Below are positions 1 through 9,362 of a stretch of DNA of 64,000 nt, one piece after another. Each line of letters starts with the position of its first letter. Position 1 is the first letter of the stretch. Source of the stretch: Rhodococcus rhodnii (GTDB taxonomy: Bacteria; Actinomycetota; Actinomycetes; Mycobacteriales; Pseudonocardiaceae); contig JOAA01000009.1 of the NCBI GenBank assembly GCA_000720375.1, positions 428,218 to 492,217 of the forward strand, written 5' to 3'. The position numbers were made by a program, and so were the translations under genes. The notes beneath the pieces are model-generated. The model was not told the origin of the DNA and ran no database searches. It saw only the letters and a list, made by a program, of their open reading frames with translations.

Positions 1-486
1 CGCGCCGCCGATGGTCGGGCCGATCGAGATACCCGCCGAGAACGTGGTCATCCAGATGCCGATGGCCAGGCCACGCTGCTTCGGGTCGGCGAACATGTTG
101 CTGATCAGCGCCAGCGTCGACGGCATCAGCGTCGCACCGGCGATGCCGAGCGCCGCGCGGGCGGCGATGAGCATGGCGGGGGAGTTGGCGTACGCGGCGA
201 GCACCGAGGCCAGTGCGAACGCCACCGCGCCGATCATCAGCAGTTTGCGGCGGCCGATCCGGTCGCCGAGCGTGCCCATGGTGACCAGGAATCCGGCGAT
301 CAGGAAGCCGTAGATGTCCAGGATCCACAGCAGCTCGGTGCTGCTTGGCCGCAGATCGGCGCCGAGGTGCGGGGCGGCGAGGAACAGCACGCTGACGTCC
401 AGCGCGAGAACGAGCAGGGGAAGGGTGAGCACCGCGAGGCCGATCCACTCCCGGGGACCGGCCTTCGTGGCCGTGTTCGTCGACAT
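1..486 (-). CDS. MFS drug/multidrug exporter (DHA2-like), N-terminal part
   Basis: Partial gene; it runs off the left edge. The visible 162 residues start with a short polar N-terminus, then a first membrane helix (WIGLAVLTLPLLVLALDVSV). An exported-face loop leads to LLWILDIYGFLIAGFLVTMG, and the conserved loop motif GDRIGRRKLL between helices 2 and 3 is typical of the major facilitator superfamily. Further helices and the FADPKQRGLAIGIW motif match the 14-helix DHA2 (QacA/EmrB-like) drug:proton antiporters. It is divergent from the SARP-type regulator to its right (about 85 bp between starts), so it may be a target of that regulator (inference). The substrate cannot be read from sequence. 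Confidence 0.9.
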   Translation of the reverse strand, partial: MSTNTATKAGPREWIGLAVLTLPLLVLALDVSVLFLAAPHLGADLRPSSTELLWILDIYGFLIAGFLVTMGTLGDRIGRRKLLMIGAVAFALASVLAAYANSPAMLIAARAALGIAGATLMPSTLALISNMFADPKQRGLAIGIWMTTFSAGISIGPTIGGA

Positions 487-570
487 GCCTCCACGGTGAG
501 GTGACGGGGTTCTGGTTTTGTTGTGGCCGGGTTCCGGTGCCCGTTTTGCCCGTTGGGTACCGTGATCACC

Positions 571-3444
571 ATGCGTTTCGGGGTGCTCGGTCCGGTCGCG
601 GTCTGGGCCGCCGACGGTACCGCGATCCGGGTGCCCGAGCTGAAGGTCCGGGCGCTGCTGGCCGCGTTGCTCGCCCGCGAAGGCCAGGTCGTCTCGGCCG
701 ATCGCCTGGTCGAGGACCTGTGGGGCGCGGATCCGCCTGCCAAGGCCGGTGCGGTGCTGCGCAGCAAGGTTTCCCAGTTGCGTCGAGCCCTGGCACGGGA
801 CCTGGTCGTGCACCAAGCGCCTGGCTATCTGATTCGCGATGCCGAGACCGACGCCCAGCAGTTCCAGGAGATGGTCACGCGGGCTCAGACGCTGGCCGAC
901 CCACGCGAAAGGGCTTCGCTGCTGGGTGAGGCGCTGGATCTGTGGCGTGGCCCAGCCTATGCCGACTTCGCGGATGAGCCGTTCGCTCAGGCCACGATCA
1001 CGCGGCTCACCGAGCAACGGCTCACCACGCTGGAGGACCACGCCGAGGCAAGGCTGGCATTGGGGGAGTACACGGAGCTCGCCGACCTCATCGCGGAGCA
1101 CCCGCTGCGAGAACGGCTGCGTGCGGTGTACATGCGTGCGCTCTACCGTGCAGGCCGCGCTGGGCAGGCCCTGGAATGCTTCGCTGACCTACGGAAACGG
1201 CTGGCCGACGAGCTCGGCGTGGATCCAAGTCCGGAGTTGTCCGCGTTGCACGAGGCGATCCTGCGGCACGACCTCGCCGGCAACCTGCCCGCGCCGACGT
1301 CCGGGCTGATAGGCCGGGACGACGCCGTGGCCGAGATCGGCCGCCTGCTGCACTCGACCCGGATGGTGACGCTCACGGGGACAGGGGGCGTCGGCAAGAC
1401 ACGGCTCGCGGTGGAGACGGCGGCCCGGCTCACTGAGTCCTTTGTGGACGGGGTGTGGCAGGCCGAACTGGACGCCGTGGGCGCGCCGGTGGAGGTCGTC
1501 GCCGCGGCGCTCGGTGTCCGGGACAGCGATGCCGGGCCGTTGCTCGTACGGATAGGGACGGCCTTGCGGCACAAGCGAATCCTGCTCGTGCTGGACAACT
1601 GTGAGCACGTGGTCGACCAGGTCGCCGTGCTGGCCAACTCCTTGCTGAAGGCCGCGCCCGGGCTGAAAATCCTGGCCACCAGCCGCGAGCCGCTCAACGT
1701 CGACGGGGAGCACCTGTGGGTGGTACCTCCGCTGGCGCAAGCCGATGCCGTGGAGTTGTTCGTCGCCAGGGCCGCAGCTGCTGGTTCCGTCATCGACGAC
1801 ACTGACGCGGTTCGAGTAATCTGCGCCAGGCTCGACGGTATTCCGTTGGCTTTGGAGTTGGCTGCGACCAAGGTGCGTGCGCTGGGCGTAAGCCAACTCG
1901 CTGAGCAGCTCGACGACCGGTTCCAGCTACTGGCCACTGGCCGCCGTGGCGCCGCGCCTCGACAGCGGACGTTGCGGGCGATGATCGACTGGAGCTGGCA
2001 GCTGCTCGCCGAGGACGAGCGGGTTTTGTTGCGGCGCTTGGCCATCTACTCCGGAGGCTGGCCGCTCGACGCGTGTCCGGCCAGCCCGGCGCTGCTCGCC
2101 CGGCTGGTCGACCGATCGTTGGTGGTCGTTGACGACGGACCGCGCTACCGGCTGCTGGAATCCGTTGCCGCGTACGCGATGGAACGGCTGCGGGAGTCCG
2201 GGGAGTTCGATGACGTGCAACGGGCACACTTCGAGTACTTCACGCGATTCGCTGAACGGGCGGACCTGCGTGGCCATGGCCAGCGCGAGTGGTTGCGCCG
2301 ATTGGACGCCGAGACCGCAAACCTCCACGCGGCCCTTGAAGGTGCTGTCCGGCAAGGAAACGCGGACATGGCACTGCGGTTGGCCAACGCCACCGCGTAC
2401 TACCGGTATCTGCGCGGCCGGTGGGGTGCCGCCAAGCGAGCGCTTGATCTCGCGCTCCGGGTCGACGGCCCGGCACAGGCAGGGAACCGGGCGATGGCCG
2501 AGGTGTGGCGAGCGACCGGCGTATCGGCGACGCACGAAGCCTTGGCGGACATCGAGGACCCGGTGCGGCGGGCACGTGCCGAGTGGTTCCTCGGCTTCGC
2601 CATGATCGGGTTCGTCGAGCACTCGGTGTCCGGAATTCTCGCGGTGTTCGGTGAACACGACGACCACTGGGGAGTCGCGGCCGCGTTGACCAGCAGAGCG
2701 TGGAACGCCTTGGCGCGCAGCGATCTCGCCAGTGCCGCCGCCGACGCTGAACAGGCCGTCGCGTTGTTCGGTGAGGTCGGTGACGACTGGGGCCGGATGC
2801 AGGCGATGGACGTGCTCGGCGAGGTCGCGCAGATCAGCGGCGACTATCCCCGAGCGGCCGCGCTGCACCAGGACGGCCTGCGGATCGCCCAAGAACTGGG
2901 CCTGCGGTCGGACGTGCCGTACAAACTGGCCCAGTTGGGCCGGATCGCGTTGGCATCCGGGGACTATCGGCGTGCCGACGAGTTCCACGAGGGGTCCCGC
3001 CGGTTGGCGGCCGAGCAATCGGACAAGTTCGGCGAACAGTTCGCCGAGGTCGGCCTGGCGCTCGCGGCCCGCAGGCAAGGACACCTCGAGCAAGCCGAGG
3101 CGCATCTCGACGGGTGGCTGCACTGGGCACGTGAGGTGGGCTGGGGTCCGGGCGTCGCGCTGGTTTACGCCGAGTTGGGCTTCATCGCCGAACTACGTGG
3201 CGACGCGCAGACCGCCCTCGACCTGCACCGTGCGGGCTACGCGGCCGCGCTTGACACCGGTGACCCGAGGGCCGTGGCTCTCGCGTTGGAGGGCATGGCC
3301 GGAGCGCATTCCCTGGCCGGAGATTTGGAAACCGCTGCGGACCTGCTTCAGGAGGCCAACGCGACCAGGGAGGCGGCGGGTGTGCCGTTGCCGCCTGCCG
3401 AGCGTGGCGACGTTGACCGGATCTCGGCGAGGCTTCGCGCCTAG
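571..3444 (+). CDS. AfsR/SARP-family transcriptional regulator with BTAD, NB-ARC and TPR domains
   Basis: 957 residues from ATG 571; an in-frame GTG at 562 is an alternative. The N-terminus (MRFGVLGPVAVWAADG...) is the OmpR-like winged helix of SARP regulators (about residues 1-90), followed by a BTAD domain to about 240. An NB-ARC/STAND ATPase follows, with P-loop TGTGGVGKT near 270 and Walker B LLVLDNCEHV near 335. The last 350 residues are TPR-like helices. This is the AfsR architecture: DNA binding gated by nucleotide hydrolysis, usually controlling a nearby secondary-metabolite or stress locus. No biosynthetic cluster is visible here; the divergent MFS exporter is the only obvious local target. 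Full length and intact. Confidence 0.9.
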   Translation: MRFGVLGPVAVWAADGTAIRVPELKVRALLAALLAREGQVVSADRLVEDLWGADPPAKAGAVLRSKVSQLRRALARDLVVHQAPGYLIRDAETDAQQFQEMVTRAQTLADPRERASLLGEALDLWRGPAYADFADEPFAQATITRLTEQRLTTLEDHAEARLALGEYTELADLIAEHPLRERLRAVYMRALYRAGRAGQALECFADLRKRLADELGVDPSPELSALHEAILRHDLAGNLPAPTSGLIGRDDAVAEIGRLLHSTRMVTLTGTGGVGKTRLAVETAARLTESFVDGVWQAELDAVGAPVEVVAAALGVRDSDAGPLLVRIGTALRHKRILLVLDNCEHVVDQVAVLANSLLKAAPGLKILATSREPLNVDGEHLWVVPPLAQADAVELFVARAAAAGSVIDDTDAVRVICARLDGIPLALELAATKVRALGVSQLAEQLDDRFQLLATGRRGAAPRQRTLRAMIDWSWQLLAEDERVLLRRLAIYSGGWPLDACPASPALLARLVDRSLVVVDDGPRYRLLESVAAYAMERLRESGEFDDVQRAHFEYFTRFAERADLRGHGQREWLRRLDAETANLHAALEGAVRQGNADMALRLANATAYYRYLRGRWGAAKRALDLALRVDGPAQAGNRAMAEVWRATGVSATHEALADIEDPVRRARAEWFLGFAMIGFVEHSVSGILAVFGEHDDHWGVAAALTSRAWNALARSDLASAAADAEQAVALFGEVGDDWGRMQAMDVLGEVAQISGDYPRAAALHQDGLRIAQELGLRSDVPYKLAQLGRIALASGDYRRADEFHEGSRRLAAEQSDKFGEQFAEVGLALAARRQGHLEQAEAHLDGWLHWAREVGWGPGVALVYAELGFIAELRGDAQTALDLHRAGYAAALDTGDPRAVALALEGMAGAHSLAGDLETAADLLQEANATREAAGVPLPPAERGDVDRISARLRA

Positions 3445-3467
3445 AGACATCGAGGTAACTTCTGAAG

Positions 3468-4211
3468 GTGCATTCCTACGCGCCCGGATTGAACCTCGAC
3501 ATCCACCGTTGCGATGATCCGAAGGCGCCGGTCGTGATCGATGTCCACGGCGGCGGATGGTCGCATGGCGACAGGGCGACGGATGCACCGTCCCGGCTTC
3601 CGGGGTGACCGTGGTTTCGGTCGACTACAGCCTGGCACCTCAGGCCGTATATCCCCAGCAGGTGCACGAGCTGAAGGGAGCTGTGCGGTGGTTGCGCGCC
3701 AACGGATCCCGCCTCAGGTTGAAGGTTTGACCGACTCGGTATCTGGGGCGCCTCAGCGGGTGCGTATCTCGGGTCACTGGTTGCTCTGTCCTCAGGGGAC
3801 AGTGCGGTGGAGGGCGCGGTCGGCGGAAACCTCTCCGAGTCCAGCGCGGTGCAAGCGGTGGTGCATTGGTTCGGCCAGGTCGATCTCGCGGCGTCGGCGG
3901 CCCGTACTTCGCTGGAAGCGCGGTTGCTGCCTTTCCACTTCGAGGCGGACTTCCTCGGCGACCGCAGTTTCGAAGGCTTGAGCCTTTTGTCGTGAGTGTC
4001 GGCTTCAGCGTCACCCTTCCTGATCGCGCACGGCGACCGCGACCGAATTATCCCGCTCACCGAAAGCCTTGCCTTGCACAATGCCTTGAGCCGCGCCGGC
4101 GCGCAGAGCCGCTTCGAGCTCGTCGGCAACGCGGGGCACGAAGATCCGGCGTTCGACAGTCCTGCCGTGCTCGCCACGACGGCTGCGTGGCTTCGTGCGG
4201 TCCTGGACTGA
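3468..4211 (+). pseudogene. alpha/beta hydrolase (fold-3 / HSL-like), frameshifted
   Basis: Remains of an esterase/lipase-type hydrolase split over several frames. From GTG 3468 the frame gives VVIDVHGGGWSHGD, the HGGG oxyanion-hole motif, then stops at about 3606. The next frame carries VSVDYSLAPQAVYPQQ. The first frame then resumes with the nucleophile elbow GIWGASAGAYLG near 3732, is interrupted by an in-frame TGA at 3993-3995, and ends with LIAHGDRDRIIP (acid residue) and GNAGHEDP (catalytic His). All catalytic elements survive but cannot be made as one chain, so the gene is dead unless the assembly is wrong. It sits directly after the SARP regulator. Confidence 0.8.
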
Positions 4212-4599
4212 ACACCTTGCTTTTGAAGCCGCCGCAGCAGGGCTGCGTTTGAATTGGACGGATCGCATCGGATACTCGCGTCCAGCATTGGCGGCGTTCG
4301 AGTGGCTCAATCAGACGGACACTGCCGTCGCTGGCCGGTTCGCCGAGTCGGTGTTCGCCGCTTATTTCGCGGAGGGCCAGGACATCGAGTCTGCTGAGCT
4401 CCTTACGAAGCTGGCCTTGGACGTCCGTGGTGACTTGACCGGACTGACTTCCGAACCGCTTGACCGGTCCGAAGCACTGGCGCGCTCGAACGGCGTCAAC
4501 GGCACATCCACGTGGATCGCCGACGGCTATTGGGTGTCCGGCCTGCGATCCCGTGAGTGGTTCAAGGAGTGGGCCGCTGTACTTGGGTCAACGGTGTGA
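4195..4599 (+). pseudogene. DsbA-family (FrnE-like) oxidoreductase, C-terminal fragment
   Basis: An open frame of up to 134 residues whose sequence (AAGLRLNWTDRIGYSRPALAAFEW..., RFAESVFAAYFAEGQDIES, NGVNGTSTWIADGYWVSGL) reads as the C-terminal two thirds of a DsbA/FrnE-type thioredoxin-fold protein, including the cis-Pro loop region (GTSTW). The N-terminal strand and the CxxC redox motif are missing. The apparent start (GTG 4195) lies inside the decayed hydrolase and has no ribosome binding site. I read it as a remnant fused by deletion to the hydrolase 3' end. It could be expressed, but would lack the active cysteines. Confidence 0.65.
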
Positions 4600-4601
4600 C
4601 C

Positions 4602-5369
4602 TCAGCTTTGAGGTGCACCGAGGTCCCGGGACAGCGCCAAGGCGGCGGTGCGGACGGCCGGAGCCATCCGCCGGACGTTGAGCCGGCCGGTCCACCCGGA
4701 GACGGACAAAGCCGCGATGACCTCATCGGCCGGGCCTGTGACCGGGCTCGCCGCGCAAACCAGGCCCGCGCGGGACTCCTCATGGTCATACGCAATCCCG
4801 GTCGCCCGGATCGTCGCGAGCTCACGCCGCAGGACGCCGGGAGCGGTCTTGGTGCGTTCGGCAAGCCGTGGCAAGCCCGTACGCATGACGTTCTCGACGA
4901 CCTCAGGTTGGGCGAACGCCAGAATCGCCTTGCCGACGCCCGTGGCGTGGGCGGGCAGCCGGCCTCCGACGCGGGACGGCAGTGCGGGTGCGTCGCTGTG
5001 CCGCAGGATCTCCACGTAGACCACCTCGGTGCCGTCGAGCACAGCCAGGTGCACGGTTTGGCGCGTCGCGCCTCGCAGGTCCGCCATGTACGGCAGTGCG
5101 GCGTCGCGTAGACGTCGCTTGCGTGGCACGAGTTCGCCAAGCTCGAACAGGTGCAGGCCGAGCACTACGGCTTTGCCGCGGCGTTCCACCATTCCGTGTG
5201 CCTCGAGTTCGGTGACCAGCCTGTGCACTGTGGACTTGGCCATGTCCGTTCGGCGGGCTAGTTCCGATATGCCCAGTTCGCGGTCTTCGGTCGTGAAGGC
5301 GCCGAGGATCGCGAAGGCTCGGTCGAGCACGCTCCGGGCGTTCAGCTGAGTGGAACGCATGCGTTGCAT
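4602..5369 (-). CDS. IclR-family transcriptional regulator
   Basis: 255 residues from ATG at 5369, chosen because GGGAG sits 5 nt upstream; ATG 5360 is an alternative. The N-terminal winged helix (ARSVLDRAFAILGAFTTEDRELGISELARRTDMAKSTVHR, cut here for length) is about residues 12-75. The GAF-like effector domain follows, with the usual GRLPAHATGVGKAILAF and GIAYDHEESRAGLVCAASPV signatures. It is divergent from the hydratase-dehydrogenase-aldolase operon at 5453-8156, and IclR proteins commonly control aromatic catabolism, so it is the likely regulator of that operon. A perfect 12-bp palindrome overlaps its own start codon. Confidence 0.9.
   Translation of the reverse strand: MQRMRSTQLNARSVLDRAFAILGAFTTEDRELGISELARRTDMAKSTVHRLVTELEAHGMVERRGKAVVLGLHLFELGELVPRKRRLRDAALPYMADLRGATRQTVHLAVLDGTEVVYVEILRHSDAPALPSRVGGRLPAHATGVGKAILAFAQPEVVENVMRTGLPRLAERTKTAPGVLRRELATIRATGIAYDHEESRAGLVCAASPVTGPADEVIAALSVSGWTGRLNVRRMAPAVRTAALALSRDLGAPQS
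5354..5365. promoter_or_regulatory. Perfect 12-bp palindrome at the iclR start, candidate operator
   Basis: AACGCATGCGTT is a perfect inverted repeat overlapping the first codons of the IclR gene and about 90 bp upstream of the divergent catabolic operon. The position suits autoregulation. Its identity as the IclR site is inference; the coding constraint could also explain it. Confidence 0.3.
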
Positions 5370-5452
5370 TGTCGCTCCCGGGAGCGCAGGGTGCAATCAG
5401 GGTGTCAGTGGGGGTTTTCCTTGGCACCAAGCCCGATCGCTGTGGAGAACTC

Positions 5453-6244
5453 ATGTCATTGGACGTACCGGCCGCTGCTGCGACACTGCTGCGGGCCTAC
5501 CGGACCGGCGAACCCGTCGAGCCGCTGGTCAACTTGTTCGAAGGACTGGACATCGACGGCGCCTACGCCATCCAGCTGGCCCAGGTCGAACGGTGGCTCG
5601 GCGACGGCGCGGTCGTCAAAGGACACAAGGTCGGCCTGACCTCTGCGGTGATGCAGCGGCAGCTTGGCGTGGACCAGCCGGACTTCGGTCACCTCACCGA
5701 CCGGATGTTCTACGACGAATCGCAGGTCGTGGACATCTCGGCGTTCCTGCAGCCACGGGTCGAGCCGGAGATCGGTTTCATCCTGGGCAAGCCGTTGGCC
5801 GGTCCGGGCGTCACGATCGAGGACGTGGCCGACGCCGTCGAATCGGTCGTTCCCGCGCTGGAGATCATCGACTCGCGGGTCCGTGACTGGCGCATCTCCA
5901 TTGTGGACACGATCGCCGACAACGCGTCCTCCGGTGGGGTCGTGCTCGGCACCGCGCGTGTCAAATTGTCTGATGTGGACGTTGTGGCCACGACCGGCGT
6001 CCTCAAGGTCAACGACGAGACGGCCGGCACGGGCAAGGGGAGCGCGGTGCTCGGCAACCCGCTGAGCGCGGTGGCGTGGCTGGCGAACGTCCTCGGTGAA
6101 CGAGGCGTGACGTTGGAAGCGGGTCACGTCGTATTGCCCGGATCGGTCACCGCCGCGGTCCCGGTTTCGGAAGGTGATGTGGTGACTGCGACGTTCGACG
6201 GGCTCGGCACGGTGACAGCACGGTTCGGAAAGGTGAGCGGCTGA
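5453..6244 (+). CDS. 2-keto-4-pentenoate hydratase
   Basis: 263 residues from ATG 5453, preceded by GGAG at 8 nt spacing. It hydrates 2-hydroxypenta-2,4-dienoate-type products of meta-cleavage to 4-hydroxy-2-oxovalerate (MhpD/XylJ/DmpE family, fumarylacetoacetate hydrolase fold). The metal-binding carboxylates are seen in RVEPEIGF (E104, E106) and [10 protein letters not shown] (near residue 136), and KGHKVGLTS is the typical N-terminal signature. First gene of a three-gene operon: its TGA overlaps the ATG of the dehydrogenase (TGATG), giving translational coupling. Likely controlled by the divergent IclR protein. The physiological substrate is not determinable, because no ring-cleavage dioxygenase or hydrolase is present in the window. 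Confidence 0.93.
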   Translation: MSLDVPAAAATLLRAYRTGEPVEPLVNLFEGLDIDGAYAIQLAQVERWLGDGAVVKGHKVGLTSAVMQRQLGVDQPDFGHLTDRMFYDESQVVDISAFLQPRVEPEIGFILGKPLAGPGVTIEDVADAVESVVPALEIIDSRVRDWRISIVDTIADNASSGGVVLGTARVKLSDVDVVATTGVLKVNDETAGTGKGSAVLGNPLSAVAWLANVLGERGVTLEAGHVVLPGSVTAAVPVSEGDVVTATFDGLGTVTARFGKVSG

Positions 6245-7149
6245 TGAGCAAGGTGACGGCGGCCATTGTCGGGCCGGGCAACATCGGCACGGACCTGCTG
6301 GCCAAACTGCGGCGCAGCGACGTCATCGAGATCCAGTACCTGGTCGGCGTGGACCCCGCATCGGACGGTCTGGCCCGTGCCGCCGAACTGGGGATCCAGA
6401 CCAGTGCGCAGGGCGTGCCCTGGCTACTGGAGCAGAAGGAACTTCCGGACATCGTCTTCGAGGCGACGAGCGCGAAAGCCCACGAGGCCAACGCGATCCG
6501 CTACGCCGAAGCCGGAATCCAGGCCGTCGACCTGACTCCGGCCGCGGTCGGGCCGTTCGTGTGCCCGCCGGTGAACCTGCCTGAGCACCTGAACGCGCCG
6601 AACGTCAACATGATCACCTGTGGCGGTCAGGCGACCATCCCGATCGTGCACGCGGTCTCCCGCGTGACACCGGTTCCGTACGCGGAGATCGTCGCATCCA
6701 TCGCGTCGCGATCGGCCGGGCCGGGCACTCGGGCGAACATCGACGAGTTCACCGAGACCACGGCGAAGGCCATCGAGGAGATCGGCGGCGCCGGCCGAGG
6801 TAAGGCCGTGATCATCCTCAACCCGGCGGAACCCCCGATGATCATGCGGGACACGGTGTTCTGCGCGGTGTCGCCGGACGTGGACCGGGACGCGGTCACC
6901 GACTCGATCCACCGGATGGTCAAAGAGGTCCAGCACTACGTGCCGGGCTACACGCTGCGCGCCGATCCGCAGTTCGACGAGCCACGTGCCGACTGGGGCG
7001 GCAACGCCCGGGTCGGCGTGTTCCTCGAAGTCCGCGGCAACGGCGACTACCTGCCGGAATGGGCGGGCAACTTGGACATCATGACCGCCGCGGCCGCCCG
7101 CGTCGGTGACCTGATCGCTACCGGCAAGGCAGGAGCGGTGACCCGATGA
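6244..7149 (+). CDS. Acetaldehyde dehydrogenase (acetylating)
   Basis: 301 residues, the usual length of the MhpF/DmpF family. It oxidises acetaldehyde (or propanal) with CoA and NAD to acetyl-CoA, in a complex with the downstream aldolase that channels the aldehyde. The Rossmann motif [11 protein letters not shown] is at the N-terminus, and the catalytic cysteine is C126 in [11 protein letters not shown]. The ATG overlaps the previous stop by 1 nt, and the TGA overlaps the aldolase ATG (ATGA). The order hydratase-dehydrogenase-aldolase is the classical lower meta-cleavage order. Confidence 0.95.
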   Translation: MSKVTAAIVGPGNIGTDLLAKLRRSDVIEIQYLVGVDPASDGLARAAELGIQTSAQGVPWLLEQKELPDIVFEATSAKAHEANAIRYAEAGIQAVDLTPAAVGPFVCPPVNLPEHLNAPNVNMITCGGQATIPIVHAVSRVTPVPYAEIVASIASRSAGPGTRANIDEFTETTAKAIEEIGGAGRGKAVIILNPAEPPMIMRDTVFCAVSPDVDRDAVTDSIHRMVKEVQHYVPGYTLRADPQFDEPRADWGGNARVGVFLEVRGNGDYLPEWAGNLDIMTAAAARVGDLIATGKAGAVTR

Positions 7150-8156
7150 AGTACGACGTCAGGCTGACCGACACGACATTGCGCGACGGAAGCCACGCGA
7201 TGTCCCACCGGTTCACCGAAGATCAGGTCCGCGCGGTGAGCTCCGCATTGGATAACGCGGGCGTCCAGGTCATCGAAGTGACCCACGGCGACGGTCTGGG
7301 CGGATCCAGTTTCAACTATGGCTTCTCCGCCGTCGAGGACATCAGATTGGTCGCGGTCGCGGCGGAAACCGTGCAGCAGGCCCAGATCGCTGTACTGCTG
7401 TTGCCCGGCCTCGGCACCGTGCACAACCTGCGCCAAGCTTATGACGCAGGTGCACGTGTGGCGCGGATTGCCACGCACTGCACGGAAGCCGACGTGTCGA
7501 TCCAGCACTTCGGTGCGGCACGGGAACTCGGCATGGAAACGGTCGGCTTTTTGATGCTGTCGCACATGATCGAACCCTCGGCGCTGGCCAAGCAGGCACG
7601 GATCATGGCCGACGCCGGTTGCCAGTGCGTCTACGTGGTGGATTCCGCCGGCGCCTTGGTGCCCGACGGTGTGACGGATCGGGTGCGTGCGCTGATCGAC
7701 GAGCTGGGCGACGACGCCGAAGTCGGCGTTCACGCACACCAGAACCTGAGCCTGGGCGTCGCGAACTCGTTGGCGGCGTACACCGCGGGCGCTCGGCAGG
7801 TCGACGGCACGCTGTGCGCGCTTGGTGCGGGTGCTGGCAACGCGCCGATCGAGGTGCTGGCGGCGGTGTTCGACAAGGTGGGCATTCAGACCGGTGTGGA
7901 CGTTCCCGCTTTGCTTGCCGCGGCGGAGGAAGTCGTGCTTCCGTTCATCCCGCGGCGTCCTTGGGCGGGCCGCAACGCCATTGTCCAGGGCTACGCCGGT
8001 GTGTACTCGTCCTTCCTGCTGCACGCCGAACGCGCGGCCGAACGGTACGGCGTTGCGGCACACGAGATCCTGCAGCGTGTCGGTGAAGCCCGGTATGTCG
8101 GCGGACAAGAGGACATGATCATCGACATCGCCCTTGATCTGGCTGAGGCTGTTTGA
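7146..8156 (+). CDS. 4-hydroxy-2-oxovalerate aldolase
   Basis: 336 residues, DmpG/MhpE family of HMG-CoA-lyase-like TIM barrels. It cleaves 4-hydroxy-2-oxovalerate to pyruvate and acetaldehyde. The N-terminal [19 protein letters not shown] holds the metal and catalytic residues (RD, D, H), [15 protein letters not shown] gives the two metal-binding histidines, and the C-terminal helical region docks the dehydrogenase. The start overlaps the previous stop by 4 nt, so a stoichiometric complex is expected. The last 38 bp overlap the 3' end of the convergent SDR gene, with no room for a terminator between them. Confidence 0.95.
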   Translation: MKYDVRLTDTTLRDGSHAMSHRFTEDQVRAVSSALDNAGVQVIEVTHGDGLGGSSFNYGFSAVEDIRLVAVAAETVQQAQIAVLLLPGLGTVHNLRQAYDAGARVARIATHCTEADVSIQHFGAARELGMETVGFLMLSHMIEPSALAKQARIMADAGCQCVYVVDSAGALVPDGVTDRVRALIDELGDDAEVGVHAHQNLSLGVANSLAAYTAGARQVDGTLCALGAGAGNAPIEVLAAVFDKVGIQTGVDVPALLAAAEEVVLPFIPRRPWAGRNAIVQGYAGVYSSFLLHAERAAERYGVAAHEILQRVGEARYVGGQEDMIIDIALDLAEAV

Positions 8157-8835
8157 ACTCGGCCGCCACGATCCGCTGGTCGTGGACGCCCTCGGCGGCG
8201 TCGGACGCCAGCCAGACGATCGGCGGCCCCATCACTGACGGATCAAGGAAACCATCGGTCGCGGCGTCACGGGGCACCATCCCCGTGACGGTCGCGCCGC
8301 CCGGCAGCAACACGTTGACCGTGATGCCGGTGTCCTTGAGATCAGCGGCCATGATCCGCGACAGTGACTCACTTCCGGCCCGCGATGGTCCATATGGGAC
8401 GAACCCGGCACGGGTCATGGTCGCTTCGTTCACCGATACGTTGACGATCCGGCCATGTCCCTGCTCGATCATCCTCGGCACGACTTCACGTGCTACAAGG
8501 AAATACCCGGTCAGGTTGGTGTCGATCACTTGGCGGAAGCCGTCTGCGGGCACCTGCCAGAAGCCTTGCGGTTCGGTCAGAAAGTTCGGGTTGACCGTGC
8601 GCATGCCGATTCCCGCGTTGTTCACGAGCATGTCGATGCCGCCGAGCCGCTCCCACGCCTCATCAATTGCCCGGGCCGCGGATGTTTCGTCTCGTACGTC
8701 CATTTCGATGCTGACCGCCCCAGGAACTTCGGAGGCGGTCCTGCCAGTCACGACGACTGAGGCTCCCGCCGCGGTCAAGGCGTCGGCCATCGCCAGGCCG
8801 AGTCCGCTCGTCCCGCCTGTCACCACTACGTTCAT
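8119..8835 (-). CDS. SDR-family NAD(P)-dependent oxidoreductase
   Basis: 238 residues. The Rossmann motif TGGTSGLG starts at residue 6 and VNNAGIG at 71. The active-site region is [23 protein letters not shown], with S134 and Y148; the residue at Tyr+4, normally Lys (YxxxK), is Arg 152. A Lys-to-Arg change usually weakens SDR catalysis, so activity is uncertain. The closest type by eye is the oxidoreductase group ending in [17 protein letters not shown]. Its C-terminal codons overlap the convergent aldolase gene. No operon partner; substrate unknown. Confidence 0.85.
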   Translation of the reverse strand: MNVVVTGGTSGLGLAMADALTAAGASVVVTGRTASEVPGAVSIEMDVRDETSAARAIDEAWERLGGIDMLVNNAGIGMRTVNPNFLTEPQGFWQVPADGFRQVIDTNLTGYFLVAREVVPRMIEQGHGRIVNVSVNEATMTRAGFVPYGPSRAGSESLSRIMAADLKDTGITVNVLLPGGATVTGMVPRDAATDGFLDPSVMGPPIVWLASDAAEGVHDQRIVAAEFKQPQPDQGRCR

Positions 8836-8870
8836 GGACTTTCACGCTAGGACTTGGAGCGCGCTCAAGG

Positions 8871-9227
8871 TCAATGGTTGACCCCGGGGACCTCGGCGAC
8901 CGGGCGGACCTCGATCGAGCCGACCGCGGCCATCGGGCACAACGCGGCCAGTTCGAGGGCTTCGTCGAAGTCGCGGCAGTCGAGGATGTAGTAGCCGCCG
9001 AGGTGCTCGTGGGTTTCGGTGAACGGCCCGTCGGTGACCAACGGCTTGCCGTCGCGGACGCTCACGGTCCTGGCGGTCTTCTCCGGAAGCAACGGATGCC
9101 CGCTGACGAATGTGCCTCGCCGCCGGCACTCCTCGACAAAGGCGTTCACCCTGGCCAAGGCCTCGTCGAAGCCCGGGTCCGTGGGAGCGGGCCGGTCGCA
9201 GTTGTAGATCAGCAGCATGTACTTCAC
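8871..9227 (-). CDS. YciI/YCII-related (DGPF-domain) protein
   Basis: 118 residues. MKYMLLIY at the start, the VTDGPFTETHEHLGGYYILDCRDFDEAL core and the C-terminal GSIEVRPV strand are the standard features of the YCII-related DGPF family (a dimeric ferredoxin-like fold). These proteins often sit next to ECF41-type sigma factors in actinomycetes, but no such partner is adjacent here. Biochemical role unknown. It ends 35 bp downstream-facing from the SDR start, so the two minus-strand genes may be co-transcribed. Confidence 0.88.
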   Translation of the reverse strand: MKYMLLIYNCDRPAPTDPGFDEALARVNAFVEECRRRGTFVSGHPLLPEKTARTVSVRDGKPLVTDGPFTETHEHLGGYYILDCRDFDEALELAALCPMAAVGSIEVRPVAEVPGVNH

Positions 9228-9331
9228 GGGTCTCCTCCCGTCGCGTTCGTCCCCTGAAGACGAGCGAGTTCGCCGGATCTCGACACCGTGTTCTACCCGA
9301 TCGCCGACCGTTGGCCCTGTTCACCTTGAAC

Positions 9332-9352
9332 TGTACAGTAACGTTGAACGGA
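9332..9352. promoter_or_regulatory. Candidate operator related to a site upstream of the XRE-cupin gene
   Basis: Upstream of the broken ABC gene, CTGTACAG is a perfect 8-bp palindrome followed by TAACGTTGAAC. A partly similar sequence (TGTACGATGAAAGTCAAC, read on the minus strand at about 10463-10480) lies upstream of the XRE-cupin regulator. The two may be copies of one regulator site; roughly 11 of 18 positions agree, so this is weak. Confidence 0.25.
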
Positions 9353-9362
9353 GGCGAGGGGT

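Noticed and set aside
1927..3123. 398-residue minus-strand open frame inside the SARP gene
   Set aside because: Antisense shadow; the TPR region of the SARP protein explains the bases.
571..3444. Start of a secondary-metabolite gene cluster because of the AfsR/SARP regulator
   Set aside because: No PKS, NRPS, terpene cyclase or tailoring genes follow; these regulators also occur alone.
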